Notes under the pieces: generated by a model
What the model was told of the DNA's origin: nothing
The model's input: the letters and a program-made list of their open reading frames with translations, nothing else
Databases searched by the model: none
Shown: piece after piece, positions 32,383 through 41,152 of the stretch
Layout: each line of letters opens with the position of its first letter
Numbering within the stretch: the stretch's first letter is position 1
Origin: B73-G16 sp964611295
GTDB taxonomy: Bacteria; Desulfobacterota; B13-G15
Length of the DNA: 64,000 bases
Assembly (NCBI GenBank): GCA_964611295.1
Contig: CAZSWV010000001.1
Coordinates: 1 to 64,000 of the forward strand
Direction: 5' to 3'
Translations under genes and position numbers: made by a program

Positions 32383-35216
32383 AGGCCGACCTTCTGGTCT
32401 TAGGGGCGGGTGTAGCGGGTATGAAGGTATCGCTTGAAGCGGCCTCAAGGGGTTTGGAGGTCGTCGTAGTGGAGGGCTCTCCTTTTGTGGGTGGAGAGAT
32501 CACCTATCTTGAGCGTCAGTTCCCCACTGATAGGTGCCTTTTATGTCAGATGTTACCTACAACAGTGCGAAGGGGGGAGGGTGAGTATTGTCTACGCAGG
32601 TCCTTCAGGTATCCAGGGGTGGTCCTCTTTACGCGTTCAGAGCTTGTGAAGCTTGAAGGACAAGAAGGCGATTTCAAGGCCTTGGTGAAGAGGGTTCCAA
32701 GGGGGGTTAAAGAGGAAAGGTGTATAAGTTGCCTCAAGTGCATAGAGGTTTGCCCAAGAGAGGCACGTGACGATTTTAACCCCTTCGCTTCCAGGAAGGC
32801 CATGTTCTTAAAAGGTCCAGAGCCTATCCCCCCTGTGCCTGCTGTGGATTGGTCCCTTTGTGACCGGTGTGGAAATTGCGCAGAGGTCTGTCCTACGAAG
32901 GCGGTGGACTTGTGGGGGGAAGGAGAGGAATTGGAGTTATCGGTGGGTTCAGTGGTGCTAGCCACGGGTTTTGTACCTTATGATCCCACGGCCTTAACCC
33001 AATATGGCTATCAGAGGTTTAAGAACGTTTTAACGGCCTTTGACTTTGAGAGGATGTTGAGCCCCCTTGGTCCCTTTTTGCCTTTTAGACCTTCAGATGG
33101 AGAGGTCCCGAGGAAGTTGGGGTTTCTCTTGTGTGTGGGTTCAAGGGACAAGGACTGGGAGCCTTGTTCGGGTTCTTGCTGTATGATCGCCTTGAAACAA
33201 GCACGGCTCACCAAAGAAAGGCTTCCAGAAGCTGAGGTAGTGCTTTTCTATATGGACATAAGGACCTATGGAAAGGGGTACCATGTTTACCTGGAGGAGG
33301 CCAAGAAGAGGGGAATAAAGTTCATAAGGGGCAGGGTTCCAAAGCTATGGGAGGATCCTGTATCCAAGAGGGTGCTTTTGCGTTATATGGAAGCCGAAGA
33401 GGTGAAAGAAGAGGCCTTTGACCTCGTAGTGTTAGTTACAGGACAAAGACCCCCTGAGGGTTTTGAAGGCCTTTCTCGGGTTCTTGGGCTCGAATGCGAT
33501 CCATGGGGGTTCATCAAGGCCGAAGGCGTTAAGACCTCAAGGGGGGGCATTTACGTATGCGGATCTGCTTCGGGTCCTAAGGACATTGTCGATACCGTAA
33601 CTGAAGCGCTTGCAGTAGCCTCTGAGGTTTCAAAGGGGAAAAGGGGAAAAGGGGAAAGAAGGGCGCCTTTACCTGAGCCTTCCGAGGGCCTTGACCTCAT
33701 ACTGTGCAGTTGCGGAGGTGAGTTGCCCGTAGACGTGTTCCTTGAAGAGTTTAAGGGCAAGTTCGACCGAGTAACGGTCAAAGAATACCTATGTCTTGAA
33801 GGGGGAGAAGGCCTTGGCGACCGTAGGACCGTAATAGGTGCGTGCAGTCCTTATTGGTATAAGGAGAAGGTACGCTCATCCCTTGGTCTGCCTCCAAGCC
33901 GCTTGGAGTGGGTTAACCTCAAAGCCGCCTTCACTGCCCAGGGGAGAGAAGCCGTATTGGGCCTTCTTTTAGGGGCAAGGGAAAGGCTCATAAGGAGTAA
34001 GGAGGTCGTACGCTTCGAAGATGGACCTGTCCCATCGGCGGTAGTTTTAGGTGGAGGCCTTTGCGGCCTTAATGTAGCACTTGGGCTCGCCCGTGAGGGC
34101 CTTATGGTTCACCTCATAGAGAAAGAAGGCGAACTCGGTGGGGTCATGCGGGAATACGTTTTCTTGAGGGAGGAGTTATTGGGGCTTCTTAAGGAGCTGG
34201 AAGGGGTTCAAGGGGTTGAGGTATACCTGAAGAGTCGTTTGAAAAAAGTGGTCGGTGTGGGTGGGAGGTTCAAGGTTGAGATCGAGAAGGCCAACGGTGA
34301 GGTCAAGGACCTTGAGGTTGGGGTTATAGTCGTCGCTATAGGTTCGAAGAGGGTTTTGCCAGAGGGGTTTTCTTCCCTTAAAGGTCAAAGGGTGGTTTCC
34401 CAAAGGGAGCTTTGGAACGACTTAATGGTGGGACGCCAACCGGAAGGGACCGTCCTGATGCTACTGTGTGGTGGAACCCGCACGGGGGAACGTCCGTGGT
34501 GTAACCGTTACTGTTGTGAAGAGGCTTTGAGTAACGCCTTGGCGTTGAGGCAAAAAGGGGTTGAAGTTTTCATATTGTTTAAGGACATGATGAGCTATGG
34601 GCTCAAGGAGTCCCTTTACTTTGAAGCGAGGAGAAAGGGTGTAGTTTTCTTGAGGTACGAGGAAGAGCCCGAGGTAGAGGTTTCAGATAAGGTGAGGGTA
34701 CGCCTCAAGGGGGTTGAACTGGAAGGGGACCTTTTGGTGATACCAGAGGTGGAGGTCCCGCGGGAGGACAATTGGGAATTGGCAGGAGTCCTGGGGGTGG
34801 ACCTCGATCTGCAGGGCTTTTTCAAGGAAGCTGAACCCAAGTTTAGGCCAGTGGATGCCTTGAAAGAGGGCATTTACATATGTGGGGGGTGCCATAGCCC
34901 GCGGTCCTTCGAGGAGGCAAAGGTACAGGCGAAGGCAGTGGTCCAGAGGGTAATGGCCTTTATGTCCCAAAGGGCCCAAGGGTTCCCCCTTTCCTATGTG
35001 GAAGAAAGGCGCTGTTCTGGTTGTGGCCTCTGTGTAAAAGCATGCCCATATGGGGCCAGATACTTGGAGGAAGGGGAAAAGGTGGCAAAGGTCATAGCTT
35101 CCATATGTCAGGGGTGTGGTACTTGTTGTTCCCTTTGCCCGAACGGGGCCTCAAAACTTGAGGGGGCAAGGGAAGAACAGGTCCTTTCAGCCATTGAAGC
35201 CATGGTGGGGAGGTAG
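32379..35216 (+). CDS. Tandem HdrA-HdrA fusion protein (FAD/FeS oxidoreductase)
   Basis: 945 residues. The first module (about 1-415) is QmoA/HdrA-like: FAD loop LGAGVAGMKVSLEAASRG at the start, clusters CISCLKCIEVCPREA and CDRCGNCAEVCPTKA, and the HdrA motif CVGSRDKDW...CC. A charged, repeat-containing linker (about 415-440) follows. The second module has the HdrA N-terminal domain (ILCSCGGELPVDVFLEEF), a second FAD loop (VVLGGGLCGLNVALGLAREG, about 552), and C-terminal clusters CSGCGLCVKACPYGA and CQGCGTCCSLCPNGAS. HdrA is the flavin bifurcating subunit of soluble heterodisulfide-reductase-type complexes. No membrane segment. It is followed by mvhD-, frhB-, hdrC- and hdrB-like genes, so it should be the flavin hub of a complex made by this operon. 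Confidence 0.85.
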   Translation: MKADLLVLGAGVAGMKVSLEAASRGLEVVVVEGSPFVGGEITYLERQFPTDRCLLCQMLPTTVRRGEGEYCLRRSFRYPGVVLFTRSELVKLEGQEGDFKALVKRVPRGVKEERCISCLKCIEVCPREARDDFNPFASRKAMFLKGPEPIPPVPAVDWSLCDRCGNCAEVCPTKAVDLWGEGEELELSVGSVVLATGFVPYDPTALTQYGYQRFKNVLTAFDFERMLSPLGPFLPFRPSDGEVPRKLGFLLCVGSRDKDWEPCSGSCCMIALKQARLTKERLPEAEVVLFYMDIRTYGKGYHVYLEEAKKRGIKFIRGRVPKLWEDPVSKRVLLRYMEAEEVKEEAFDLVVLVTGQRPPEGFEGLSRVLGLECDPWGFIKAEGVKTSRGGIYVCGSASGPKDIVDTVTEALAVASEVSKGKRGKGERRAPLPEPSEGLDLILCSCGGELPVDVFLEEFKGKFDRVTVKEYLCLEGGEGLGDRRTVIGACSPYWYKEKVRSSLGLPPSRLEWVNLKAAFTAQGREAVLGLLLGARERLIRSKEVVRFEDGPVPSAVVLGGGLCGLNVALGLAREGLMVHLIEKEGELGGVMREYVFLREELLGLLKELEGVQGVEVYLKSRLKKVVGVGGRFKVEIEKANGEVKDLEVGVIVVAIGSKRVLPEGFSSLKGQRVVSQRELWNDLMVGRQPEGTVLMLLCGGTRTGERPWCNRYCCEEALSNALALRQKGVEVFILFKDMMSYGLKESLYFEARRKGVVFLRYEEEPEVEVSDKVRVRLKGVELEGDLLVIPEVEVPREDNWELAGVLGVDLDLQGFFKEAEPKFRPVDALKEGIYICGGCHSPRSFEEAKVQAKAVVQRVMAFMSQRAQGFPLSYVEERRCSGCGLCVKACPYGARYLEEGEKVAKVIASICQGCGTCCSLCPNGASKLEGAREEQVLSAIEAMVGR
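33632..33657 (+). repeat. Short tandem repeat GGGGAAAA x3
   Basis: Three near-perfect 8-bp units in the coding sequence for the linker between the two HdrA modules. Eight is not a multiple of three, so gain or loss of a unit would shift the frame. Confidence 0.6.
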
Positions 35217-35218
35217 AG

Positions 35219-35635
35219 ATGTCCCAAAGGAAGGTAATAGGGTTCTTCTGCCATTGGTGTACATCTACAGCCGCTGACCTTGCTGGTACCTTGAGGCGGA
35301 CCTATCCTCCTTCGGTGAAGCCCATACGGGTGATGTGTACAGGTTCGGTGGATCCGGTCTATGTCTTAGATGCCCTTCTAAAGGGTGCTGATGCCGTATG
35401 GGTAGGGGGGTGTAATCCAGGCGAATGCCACTATGTTAGTGGCAACCTCAAGGCTAGGAGGCGTATAGCCCTGATCAAGGCAATACTGGAGGCCTTGGGC
35501 CTTGACCCCCAGAGGTTGTACCTCACGTGGATAAGCGCAAGCGAAGGACCACAGTTTGCCGAATGGGCCAAAAGGATCGACGAGCAATCCGAGCAGAGGG
35601 GGCCAAGTCCTTTCTTGGGACTTAAGACTACATAA
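35219..35635 (+). CDS. MvhD-like hydrogenase iron-sulfur subunit
   Basis: 138 residues. IGFFCHWCTSTAADLAGTLR, RVMCTGSVDPVYVLDALLKG and VWVGGCNPGECHYVSGNLKA are the hallmarks of the MvhD/FrhD delta family, which binds a [2Fe-2S] cluster and passes electrons to HdrA. Two nt after the double HdrA gene. No [NiFe] hydrogenase gene is nearby, so here it probably links another electron donor (FrhB-like or Etf) to HdrA. Confidence 0.9.
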   Translation: MSQRKVIGFFCHWCTSTAADLAGTLRRTYPPSVKPIRVMCTGSVDPVYVLDALLKGADAVWVGGCNPGECHYVSGNLKARRRIALIKAILEALGLDPQRLYLTWISASEGPQFAEWAKRIDEQSEQRGPSPFLGLKTT

Positions 35636-35645
35636 GGGGTGAAGG

Positions 35646-36746
35646 ATGGCATACGGCGCTTGGTTTGAGGCCGATGGGAAAGAGATCCAAAGGGTTTTAA
35701 GGGAACTCTGGAGGCACATGCTCGAGCGTTTCTTCTCCGGGCTGGTAGTGACCATTGAGGTGGAAGGAGGTGGTCTTGCACCGGGCCTTTTGCCAAAAGG
35801 GGGTGATGTGGAAGGCACAAGGGCTTTGGCGCCCTATATGGCCTTGAACGCTGCTAGGGTATTACAGGCTCTAACGAAGGTTACCCCCCCTTCAGAACCC
35901 ATAGGGGCTGTTTTGAGGCCATGTGAAGCAAGGGCTACTGTTGAACTTATGAAGTTGAATCAAGTCTCAAGGGAGGGCCTTTTTGTGATCTCCATAGACT
36001 GCTTGGGTACCTATCCTTTGCAAGTGTATAAAGAAAGGCTCAAAGAAGGGGTAGCTGAAGAGAAGTTGCCCGAGGAAGGGTTGCTCAGGGAGGCATGTAA
36101 GGTATGCCTTTGGCCCCTTTCACCATGGGCAGATATAAGGGTGGGCTATATAGGGCTCAGGGATGGGGTGTTCCTCGAAGCCTTGACCGAAAGGGGGGAA
36201 GAAGTACTCAAGGCCTTAGGGCTCAAACCAGATCGCGTGGAGCTTCCGGAGCGCCTCAAGGAGCTTGACGAACTCCTCCAAAGGAGGCGGGAAGCGGAGG
36301 AGGAGTTCTTTAGGCGCCAAAGGGAAGAACTTTGGGGCCATCAAGCCTTGCTCAAGTCCTTAACGTGGTGTGTGAAATGCCACAATTGTATGACGGTATG
36401 TCCCATATGCTACTGTAGGGAGTGTTTCTTCAACTCCCCGAGCCTTGAGTTCGAGGCCGATAGGTTCCTCGAACTTAGCAAAAGAAGGCCGGCACTTAGG
36501 CTTCCAACCGAGGTCCTTCTGTTCCACCTGACCAGGATGGCCCATATGTCCACTTCGTGTGTAGCTTGTGGGATGTGCCAAGAGGCTTGTCCACAGGGTG
36601 TGAAGGTCTTTGAGCTTTTCAAGGTCGTTTCCAAGCGCACGCAGGCCCTTTTCGAGTACGAACCGGGGCGGGATCCGGAGGAGCCATTACCCCTTACGGT
36701 CTTCAAGGAAGAGGAACTGAAAGAGGTAGAGGAGCCGAAAATATGA
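35646..36746 (+). CDS. FrhB/FdhB-like iron-sulfur flavoprotein subunit
   Basis: 366 residues, ATG with GGGGTGAAGG upstream. The middle part reads IGAVLRPCEARATVELMKLN and VISIDCLGTYPLQVYKE, typical of the FrhB/FdhB C-terminal family (F420- or NAD(P)H-reactive flavoproteins). The C-terminal third has two 4Fe-4S clusters: CVKCHNCMTVCPICYCREC and CVACGMCQEACPQGV. In Hdr clusters of sulfate reducers such proteins serve as an electron input module. Whether the substrate is F420, NAD(P)H or a partner protein is unknown. ATGA overlap with hdrC. Confidence 0.72.
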   Translation: MAYGAWFEADGKEIQRVLRELWRHMLERFFSGLVVTIEVEGGGLAPGLLPKGGDVEGTRALAPYMALNAARVLQALTKVTPPSEPIGAVLRPCEARATVELMKLNQVSREGLFVISIDCLGTYPLQVYKERLKEGVAEEKLPEEGLLREACKVCLWPLSPWADIRVGYIGLRDGVFLEALTERGEEVLKALGLKPDRVELPERLKELDELLQRRREAEEEFFRRQREELWGHQALLKSLTWCVKCHNCMTVCPICYCRECFFNSPSLEFEADRFLELSKRRPALRLPTEVLLFHLTRMAHMSTSCVACGMCQEACPQGVKVFELFKVVSKRTQALFEYEPGRDPEEPLPLTVFKEEELKEVEEPKI

Positions 36747-37246
36747 AGCTCAAGGAGAAGTTCCCGAGCGTTTACGAATGCTACCAGTGCATGACCTGTA
36801 CTTTGGGTTGCCCCTTAGCACATAAGATGGAGTCCAAACCCCATGAGCTTGTGAAGTCGGTCCTTTTGGGCAGGGACGAAGAGGTGCTTCGTTCAGATAC
36901 CCCATGGATTTGCGCCTCATGCGAGGCCTGTGCAGCGAGATGTCCAAATGGCATAGAGCTAGTGGAACTGATGGACCTGGTCAGAAAAGAGGCCATGGAC
37001 CTTGGGGCGGTAAGGCCTAAGGAAAGGGACTTATACAAGGCCTTCATGGAGCAGATCAGGAAGAGGGGCAGGGTCCAGGAGTTCTGGCTTGTCTTCCGGT
37101 TGAAGAGGGCACAAGGCTTCAAGGTTTCCCTTGAGGAGGTCCTATTGGGGTTGAGGATGTTTCTTAAGGGCAAGCTTAACCCCTTTACGGGTTTCAGGAA
37201 GGGGCCTAAGGGGCTTGAAGAGGCCTTCAAGGAGGTTCTGGGGTGA
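36743..37246 (+). CDS. hdrC: HdrC-like iron-sulfur protein
   Basis: 167 residues. Two [4Fe-4S] motifs, CYQCMTCTLGCPLAHK (from residue 12) and CASCEACAARCPNGI, in the HdrC arrangement. HdrC carries electrons from HdrA to the catalytic HdrB. It is coupled by 4-nt overlaps to both neighbours. The basic C-terminal half (about residues 95-167) is longer than minimal HdrC. Confidence 0.88.
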   Translation: MKLKEKFPSVYECYQCMTCTLGCPLAHKMESKPHELVKSVLLGRDEEVLRSDTPWICASCEACAARCPNGIELVELMDLVRKEAMDLGAVRPKERDLYKAFMEQIRKRGRVQEFWLVFRLKRAQGFKVSLEEVLLGLRMFLKGKLNPFTGFRKGPKGLEEAFKEVLG

Positions 37247-38076
37247 GGTTTGCTTACTATCCGGGTTGTTCCTTAGAAGGATCGGCCAAGGAATACGACG
37301 AATCCTTACGCGCGGTGATGGGCTTAGTTGGGATAGAGCTTGTGGAGATAAAGGACTGGAATTGTTGTGGAGCCTCTGCGGTACACGGAGTCACTCCTTT
37401 TCTTAGGGTCCTTTTGCCTGCTAGGGACCTCCTTGAGGCGGAGTCCATGGGGCTTGACATCATAGCGCCCTGTGCAGCCTGTTTTTTGAGGTTAAAGGAG
37501 GCAAAGAGGACCCTAAAGGAGAGGTCCTCCTTCAAGGACAAGGTCGAAAAGGTCCTTGATAAGGCCTTCAGAGGTGAGGTCGAGGTTTACCATCCCCTTG
37601 AGGTGTTAAGCCGAAAGGAGGTGAGGAGTAGGTTAGAAGATAAAGCCATCAGGCCTCTAGAAGGGGTTAAGGCAGTGTGTTATTACGGATGCTATTTGGT
37701 AAGGCCGAAAGGCCTGACGGGGATAGACGACCTTGAAAATCCAACCGTCATGGAGACGATCCTTGAGGTCGTAGGGGTAGAGGTGCTCGATTGGTCCTTT
37801 AAGGTGGACTGTTGTGGCGGGAGTCATTCGCTCCTTCGGCCGGAATTAGTTAGGGAGCTTTCTGGAAAGCTCGGGGAGAGGGCAAGACAAGCGGGGGCAG
37901 ACTTAATAGTGACTGCTTGCCCCCTTTGTCAGTCTAACTTGGAGATATACCAAGGTCCCAAAGGTGTGCCCGTGCTTTACTTTACAGAAATACTGGGAGT
38001 GGCCATGGGGGCCGAGGGTGCTTCCAAATGGCTAAAGAGGCATCTGATAAAGCCTCCCGAAGGGCTTTGGGGATAA
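37243..38076 (+). CDS. hdrB: HdrB-like CCG-domain protein
   Basis: 277 residues, GTG start. Two CCG domains: DWNCCGASAVHG in the first and VDCCGGSHSLLRPE in the second, the cysteine sets that hold the non-cubane [4Fe-4S] clusters of HdrB. YYPGCSLEGSAKEYDESLR begins the protein and TACPLCQSNLEIYQ is near the end. In methanogens HdrB reduces CoM-S-S-CoB. Bacteria lack that substrate, so a different disulfide or a plain electron-transfer role is expected. Confidence 0.88.
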   Translation: MRFAYYPGCSLEGSAKEYDESLRAVMGLVGIELVEIKDWNCCGASAVHGVTPFLRVLLPARDLLEAESMGLDIIAPCAACFLRLKEAKRTLKERSSFKDKVEKVLDKAFRGEVEVYHPLEVLSRKEVRSRLEDKAIRPLEGVKAVCYYGCYLVRPKGLTGIDDLENPTVMETILEVVGVEVLDWSFKVDCCGGSHSLLRPELVRELSGKLGERARQAGADLIVTACPLCQSNLEIYQGPKGVPVLYFTEILGVAMGAEGASKWLKRHLIKPPEGLWG

Positions 38077-38099
38077 AAGATGGGAAAGGAGGGAAGGGG

Positions 38100-39245
38100 A
38101 TGTTTGAGCTTACTGCTGAACAACAGGACATCAAGAAGGCAGCTCGTGAATTTGCCGAAGGCGAAATAAGGCCCATAGCCAGGGAATTGGACGAGAGGGA
38201 GGAGTTCGATCCCAGGCTATGGAAAAAGGCAGCGGAATTGGGTTTCCTGGCGGTATTTGTCCCTGAGGAGTACGGAGGGGCAGGTTATGGTTACCTAGAG
38301 CAGTGCCTCATCATAGAGGAGTTTGCGCGGGTCGATACGGCAGTGGCTCAATCCATTGAGTCCACCTTTTTTGGTTCACAGATCATCTTGCTTTTCGGCT
38401 CTGAAGAACAGAAGAGGAAGTACCTCCCTGCCCTTTGTAGTGGTCAGATGCGCATGGGGGTTGCAGTGACAGAGCCCGATGCGGGAAGTGACGTGGCCTC
38501 TATATCTACCCGTGCCGAAAGGGATGGGGACGAGTATGTGATAACGGGGAACAAGATCTTCATAACCAACGCCAATGTAGCCGACTTCCTCATAGTGGCC
38601 TGCGTTACAAATCCAGAGGCCCCTCGTAAGCACGAGAGGTTAAGCCTTATAATCGTAGAAACCTCCAGACCTGGCTACGAATCTATAAAGTTGAAGAGGA
38701 AACTGAGTCTAAGGTGTTCGGACACAGGGGAGGTGGCCTTAAAAGGCGTGAGGGTACCCCGTTCTAACCTCATAGGTGAAGAGGGGAAGGGTTTTTACTA
38801 CCTCATGGAGTTCTTCAACCGCACCCGACTTACCGTGGCTGCTCAGGCCGTAGGCACTGCCCAGGGGGCCTTGGAGAAGGCTATAGCCCATGTCAGACAA
38901 AGGAGGCAATTTGGCCAACCACTTGCCTCCTTTGAGGCAATACAACATAAAGTGGCTGAAATGGCCACCCTTGTGGAGGCCTCTCGCAGTCTCCTTTACC
39001 GTGCTGCAGCCAAGGTAGACCGAGGCGAGGTAGATCCAGCCCTCATCGCAATGGCCAAGTGGTTTTCCTCGGAGGTAGCGGTAAAGGTGGCTGATGAAGC
39101 CATACAGTTACACGGCGGCTACGGGATCTTGGAAGAGTATGATGTGGCCCATTATTGGAGGGATGCAAAAGTCCTGGAAATATATGAAGGCACCAAGGAG
39201 ATAGAGAAGCTCCTCATTGCAAGAAGGATCCTTGGGAGGTTTTGA
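38100..39245 (+). CDS. Acyl-CoA dehydrogenase
   Basis: 381 residues from the ATG at 38100, with GGAAAGGAGGG upstream. Oxidises an acyl-CoA to the 2-enoyl-CoA with FAD and passes electrons to Etf. MGVAVTEPDAGSDVASI and FITNANVADFLIV are FAD/substrate signatures; the catalytic base is the Glu in EIYEGTKEIEKLLIARRILG, the short/medium-chain position. RQFGQPLASFEAIQHKVAEM is also present. Embedded between hdrB- and hdrD-like genes and followed by etfBA, so it should be the electron source of the whole system. Chain length is not readable. Confidence 0.92.
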   Translation: MFELTAEQQDIKKAAREFAEGEIRPIARELDEREEFDPRLWKKAAELGFLAVFVPEEYGGAGYGYLEQCLIIEEFARVDTAVAQSIESTFFGSQIILLFGSEEQKRKYLPALCSGQMRMGVAVTEPDAGSDVASISTRAERDGDEYVITGNKIFITNANVADFLIVACVTNPEAPRKHERLSLIIVETSRPGYESIKLKRKLSLRCSDTGEVALKGVRVPRSNLIGEEGKGFYYLMEFFNRTRLTVAAQAVGTAQGALEKAIAHVRQRRQFGQPLASFEAIQHKVAEMATLVEASRSLLYRAAAKVDRGEVDPALIAMAKWFSSEVAVKVADEAIQLHGGYGILEEYDVAHYWRDAKVLEIYEGTKEIEKLLIARRILGRF

Positions 39246-40375
39246 TGGAGTTCGCACAGAAGTTTGAGCTTTATGCCTGCCTACAATGTGGCAAGTGCAC
39301 CGGTGGATGTCCTGTGGCCATGCGGACCCCTTTGAACGTGAGGATGCTTATGAGGGAAGCCCTCATCTATGGGGTCGATGTCCTTTTGGGACGTCCGGAG
39401 ATTTGGGACTGTACTACCTGTAAGACCTGTACCCTAAGGTGTCCACGGAAGCTTGAGCCCTCCGAAGTGCTGATAGCCATTAGGGCAAAGTTGGTGGAAT
39501 CTGGCCGCATACCGAAAAACGTGATCGATGCCTTGGAGGCCACATACGTTCACGGAAACCCGTGGGGAAGGGCGCGCCAGAAAAGGACCGAGTGGGCCAA
39601 AGGGTTAGGGGTTAAGGAGGTTGCAGCTGGAGAGAGGGTAGAGCTATTGGGCTTTGTCTGTTGTGCTGTAGCTTACGACCCAAGGCTTCAACCCATTGCC
39701 CAAACCTTTGCCAAGGTCATGGCCATCTCAGGGGTGGACTTCGGCATCATAGGGATAGAGGAGAGTTGCTGCGGAAATGAAATCCGGAGGATGGGGGAAG
39801 AGGGGTTGTTCGAAGAACTTAAGGACTCCAACAAGGCCTTGATCGAGGGATCTGGGGCAAAGGAGGTGGTAGCGCTTTCGCCTCACTGTTTCAACGCTTT
39901 GAAGAACGAATACAGGCTGGAGGGCGTAAGGGCGATCCATTACACGGAAATATTGGAGGGATTGATCAGTCAAGGGCGTTTGCCCCTTAAGGGACCTTTG
40001 GCCAAAAGGGTCGTTTATCATGATCCTTGTTTTTTAGGCAAACAAAATGGGGTATACGAGGCTCCGAGGAGGGTATTGGAGGCCATAATCGGTACTGCCC
40101 CTTTGGAGTTTTCGAGGTCTAGGGAGACAAGCCTCTGTTGTGAAGGGGGAGGGGGTAGGATGTGGGTAGAGGGGACGGGCACAGGGGTTCGAAACAGCGA
40201 AATAAGGGTCAAGGAGGCCCTGGAGATGGGCGCAGAGGTGGTAGCCACAGCATGTCCCTTCTGTTTATTGACCTTAGAGGATGCCTTGAAGACTACGGGC
40301 CTTGAAGGGAAGCTTGAGGTTAAGGACATCTTGGAGCTTCTCGGAGAGGCCCTTGGGGTGGAGGTGGATCGATGA
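39245..40375 (+). CDS. HdrD/GlpC-like FeS-CCG oxidoreductase (soluble)
   Basis: 376 residues from the ATG at 39245 (stop-start overlap of one base with the acyl-CoA dehydrogenase). The N-terminal ferredoxin part has CLQCGKCTGGCPVAM and CTTCKTCTLRCPRKL (HdrC-like). The C-terminal part has two CCG domains, EESCCGNEIRRMGEEG and LCCEGGGGRMW, with YHDPCFLGKQNGVYE. It thus fuses HdrC and HdrB functions, as in HdrD. Unlike the membrane Etf-menaquinone FeS oxidoreductases it has no transmembrane helices. It directly precedes etfBA and probably accepts Etf electrons. Confidence 0.85.
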   Translation: MEFAQKFELYACLQCGKCTGGCPVAMRTPLNVRMLMREALIYGVDVLLGRPEIWDCTTCKTCTLRCPRKLEPSEVLIAIRAKLVESGRIPKNVIDALEATYVHGNPWGRARQKRTEWAKGLGVKEVAAGERVELLGFVCCAVAYDPRLQPIAQTFAKVMAISGVDFGIIGIEESCCGNEIRRMGEEGLFEELKDSNKALIEGSGAKEVVALSPHCFNALKNEYRLEGVRAIHYTEILEGLISQGRLPLKGPLAKRVVYHDPCFLGKQNGVYEAPRRVLEAIIGTAPLEFSRSRETSLCCEGGGGRMWVEGTGTGVRNSEIRVKEALEMGAEVVATACPFCLLTLEDALKTTGLEGKLEVKDILELLGEALGVEVDR

Positions 40376-41151
40376 AAGTGGTGGTCTGTCTGAAGAGGGT
40401 ACCAGATGTAGCCGAGGTGGACTTACAACTGGACCCATCTGGCAGAAGGATAAGGACTGAGGGGTTGCCTTACGTCATAAACGATTGGGATAACTACGCC
40501 CTTGAGGAGGCCATTCGTATTAAAGAGCGTACAGGTGGTCAAGTGATAGCCTTGACGGTTGGAAAGGAACCAGATGAGGAGGTGTTAAGGCGTGCCTTGG
40601 CCCTTGGGGCTGATGATGCCATTAGGATATGGGATCCCTTGCTAGAGGAGGCAGACCCCTTCCTTATCGCAGTGGTGTTATCCCAAGCCATAAAGGGCCT
40701 TGCCTTTGACCTTGTGCTTACAGGGGTTCAGGCCTCCGATGACGGCTACGCCCAGGTTGGTCCTATGATGGCCGAGATGTTGGGGATACCACATGTGACG
40801 CTTGTGACCCATCTTGGTTTTGAAGGCAAAAAAGCACTGGTAAGGAGAGAACTAGAGGGAGGGCTTGAAGAGGAGGTGGAAGTAGAACTTCCGGCACTGT
40901 TGACCATCCAAAGTGGCATAAACGAACCACGCTACGTTTCTGTCTTAGGGATAAAAAGGGTAGCCAAGAAAGAGATAAAAGTCCTGGACTTAGAGGCATT
41001 AGGGATATCCCCCTCTGAAATTAGGCCAAAAATTAAGGTTGAGAAGCTCTTTGTGCCTCCCAGCGGTGAAGGAGCGGAGATCCTTAAGGGCTCTCCTGAA
41101 GAGGTCTCCGATAAGGTCCTTGAGATCCTTGAGAAAGGAGGTGTGATCTGA
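40372..41151 (+). CDS. etfB: Electron transfer flavoprotein beta subunit
   Basis: 259 residues. VVVCLKRVPDVAEVDLQLDP, NDWDNYALEEAIRIKE and VLTGVQASDDGYAQVGPMMA mark EtfB, which binds the electron-transferring nucleotide/flavin. 4-nt overlap with the preceding FeS gene and 1 nt to etfA. Whether this Etf is bifurcating cannot be settled by eye. Confidence 0.93.
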   Translation: MKVVVCLKRVPDVAEVDLQLDPSGRRIRTEGLPYVINDWDNYALEEAIRIKERTGGQVIALTVGKEPDEEVLRRALALGADDAIRIWDPLLEEADPFLIAVVLSQAIKGLAFDLVLTGVQASDDGYAQVGPMMAEMLGIPHVTLVTHLGFEGKKALVRRELEGGLEEEVEVELPALLTIQSGINEPRYVSVLGIKRVAKKEIKVLDLEALGISPSEIRPKIKVEKLFVPPSGEGAEILKGSPEEVSDKVLEILEKGGVI

Positions 41152-41152
41152 G

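Noticed and set aside
35219..37246. Methanogen origin or true heterodisulfide reductase with F420 hydrogenase.
   Set aside because: No NiFe hydrogenase or methanogenesis genes are present, and the ribosomal and RNA polymerase genes are bacterial.
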